From positions 1 to 5,465 of the forward strand of contig LIAZ01000083.1 of assembly GCA_001438985.1 (NCBI GenBank): a stretch of DNA of 5,465 bases, in the 5' to 3' direction. Shown in pieces: positions 4,602-5,465 of the stretch. The stretch comes from Acidimicrobium sp. BACL17 MAG-120823-bin42. GTDB lineage: Bacteria; Actinomycetota; Acidimicrobiia; Acidimicrobiales; Ilumatobacteraceae. A program made the position numbers and the translations under genes. The number at the start of each line of letters is the position of its first letter. The stretch's first letter is position 1. The notes below the pieces were generated by a model. The model had not been told where the DNA came from. It saw only the letters and a program-made list of their open reading frames with translations, and made no database searches.

Positions 4602-5465
4602 GTGAAGTTGAAAGAGGTGGTGCGTACGGCTGAGCAATTTGATCTCGTGGTGATCGGAGGAGGTCCAGGTGGCTACGCATCGGCTTTTTATGGTGCCTCG
4701 GCTGGATTGAACGTTGCGCTGATCGAACGCGACACCATTGGCGGAACATGTCTGAACCGCGGCTGCATCCCGGCGAAGGCCTTTTTAGAAACTGCGGCTG
4801 CTCATCGCCATGTTCAACACGCTGGCGACTTTGGAATTTCGGTGACATTGGGCGGAATCGACTTTGCGGTTGCTCAAGCTCGCAAGCAAACCATTGTTAA
4901 CGGCTTGGTCAAAGGCTTGACAGGTTTGACGAAGACGAAGAAGGTCACCTACATGCTTGGCACGGGATCGCTCGGACCAAACAAAACTGTCACCGTGCAG
5001 TTAAGTGATGGAAGCACTCAGCAACTTCAAGGCAAAAACATTGTGATTGCAGCGGGCTCAACACCGCGAACGATTCCTGGCTTCACGCCTGGCGGCCCAA
5101 TCATGACTTCGGATGAAGTATTGATGTTGAGCACAATTCCACAGCGCATTGCGGTGATTGGCGGCGGTGCAATCGGTTGCGAGTTTGCATCAACGTTTGC
5201 CGACCTTGGTTCGCAAGTAACCATTCTTGAAGGTTTGCCAAAGATTCTTCCTGGTCTCGATCCAGATCTTGCATTTGTAGTGGAAAAGAGTTTTAAGAAA
5301 AAGAACATCGACATCCGAACAGGAGTCAAAGTAAACGGTCACGAGCCAACGGGTTCGGGAACAGTGGTGTTGTTTGGAGAAGGCGAGCGACTAGAAGTTG
5401 ATGCGGTGGTGGTGTCGGTTGGTCGAAAACCGTTCACCGATTTGCTGGGTCTCGCGGGTACCGGA
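4602..5465 (+). CDS. lpdA: Dihydrolipoamide dehydrogenase (E3), 3'-truncated by window end
   Basis: E3 is the FAD-dependent enzyme that reoxidises dihydrolipoyl groups of 2-oxoacid dehydrogenase complexes and the glycine cleavage system, passing electrons to NAD+. The 288 residues present contain the FAD-binding GGGPGG (19-24) with E42, and the redox-active disulfide motif GGTCLNRGCIPAK with C50 and C55. They also contain IVIAAGSTPR (147-156), the NAD-binding IGGGAIGCEF (186-195) with E210 ending the next strand (favouring NAD over NADP), and VGRKP (273-277). The window ends before the dimer-interface domain with its His-Glu pair; the full protein should be about 460-470 aa. The start is uncertain: an in-frame TAA lies at 4599-4601, so GTG 4602, TTG 4608, GTG 4617 and GTG 4620 are all possible. 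I chose GTG 4602, with AGG (4588-4590) 11 nt upstream. The purine run AAAGAGG (4611-4617) lies too close to GTG 4620 to serve it well. CxxxxC and the paired Rossmann motifs make E3 the best call over mercuric or glutathione reductases. Confidence 0.93.
   Translation, partial: MKLKEVVRTAEQFDLVVIGGGPGGYASAFYGASAGLNVALIERDTIGGTCLNRGCIPAKAFLETAAAHRHVQHAGDFGISVTLGGIDFAVAQARKQTIVNGLVKGLTGLTKTKKVTYMLGTGSLGPNKTVTVQLSDGSTQQLQGKNIVIAAGSTPRTIPGFTPGGPIMTSDEVLMLSTIPQRIAVIGGGAIGCEFASTFADLGSQVTILEGLPKILPGLDPDLAFVVEKSFKKKNIDIRTGVKVNGHEPTGSGTVVLFGEGERLEVDAVVVSVGRKPFTDLLGLAGTG

Noticed and set aside
4585..4607. DtxR/IdeR-like iron box ahead of lpdA (TTAGG followed by GTAAG)
   Set aside because: Only one half-site resembles the TTAGG...CCTAA palindrome; the other half does not match and the central bases do not fit.
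4210..4848. Long minus-strand open frame of 212 codons across the membrane protein gene and the start of lpdA
   Set aside because: The translation is rich in Arg, His, Pro and Ser with no domain-like pattern, and it opposes two genes with clear protein features. It is a shadow frame.

Overview
The window looks like chromosomal DNA of an actinobacterium (Actinomycetota) of middling G+C, about half by eye. The main reason is gene order. A large APC/KimA-type permease is divergent from two consecutive single-domain RCK (TrkA-type) genes, followed closely by a small OB-fold protein on the opposite strand. From memory this matches the Mycobacterium tuberculosis locus Rv2690c / ceoB / ceoC / Rv2694c. 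Compact spacing, GTG starts and starts with weak Shine-Dalgarno sequences (possibly leaderless mRNAs) also fit. The genus cannot be fixed from the sequence; a streamlined planktonic lineage is only a guess.

Layout: 1-347 (-) is the N-terminal part of a TIGR01777-type SDR/NAD-dependent epimerase, cut by the window edge. 397-2268 (-) is a 623-aa KimA-like potassium/APC permease, 49 bp upstream of the epimerase and probably cotranscribed with it. 2269-2389 is a 121-bp divergent control region; near the ceoB start it can form alternative hairpins, one of which covers the ceoB ribosome-binding site. 2390-3052 (+) is ceoB and 3055-3723 (+) is ceoC, two RCK subunits separated by 2 nt. 3725-4102 (-) is a small OB-fold protein whose stop codon lies 1 nt from that of ceoC. 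4103-4119 is a 17-bp divergent gap. 4120-4548 (+) is a membrane-anchored extracytoplasmic protein with a DUF4352-like pattern. 4549-4601 is a short gap containing an 11-bp direct repeat. 4602-5465 (+) is dihydrolipoamide dehydrogenase (lpdA), truncated by the window end.

How the genes fit together: the central block is a potassium module. The permease keeps the residues that bind K+ in KimA. CeoB and CeoC are nucleotide-binding regulatory subunits of the kind that normally gate TrkH/KtrB channels, but no TrkH-like pore gene is present here. The most interesting hypothesis is that the two RCK proteins gate, or are co-regulated with, the KimA-like carrier. The outer genes (TIGR01777 epimerase and lpdA) belong to a neighbourhood that, in many actinobacteria, surrounds the 2-oxoacid dehydrogenase and lipoate genes (sucB, lipB, lipA). 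This suggests the potassium block sits within that neighbourhood. No mobile elements, CRISPR arrays, tRNA or rRNA genes were seen, and no gene-free stretch exceeds about 121 bp.
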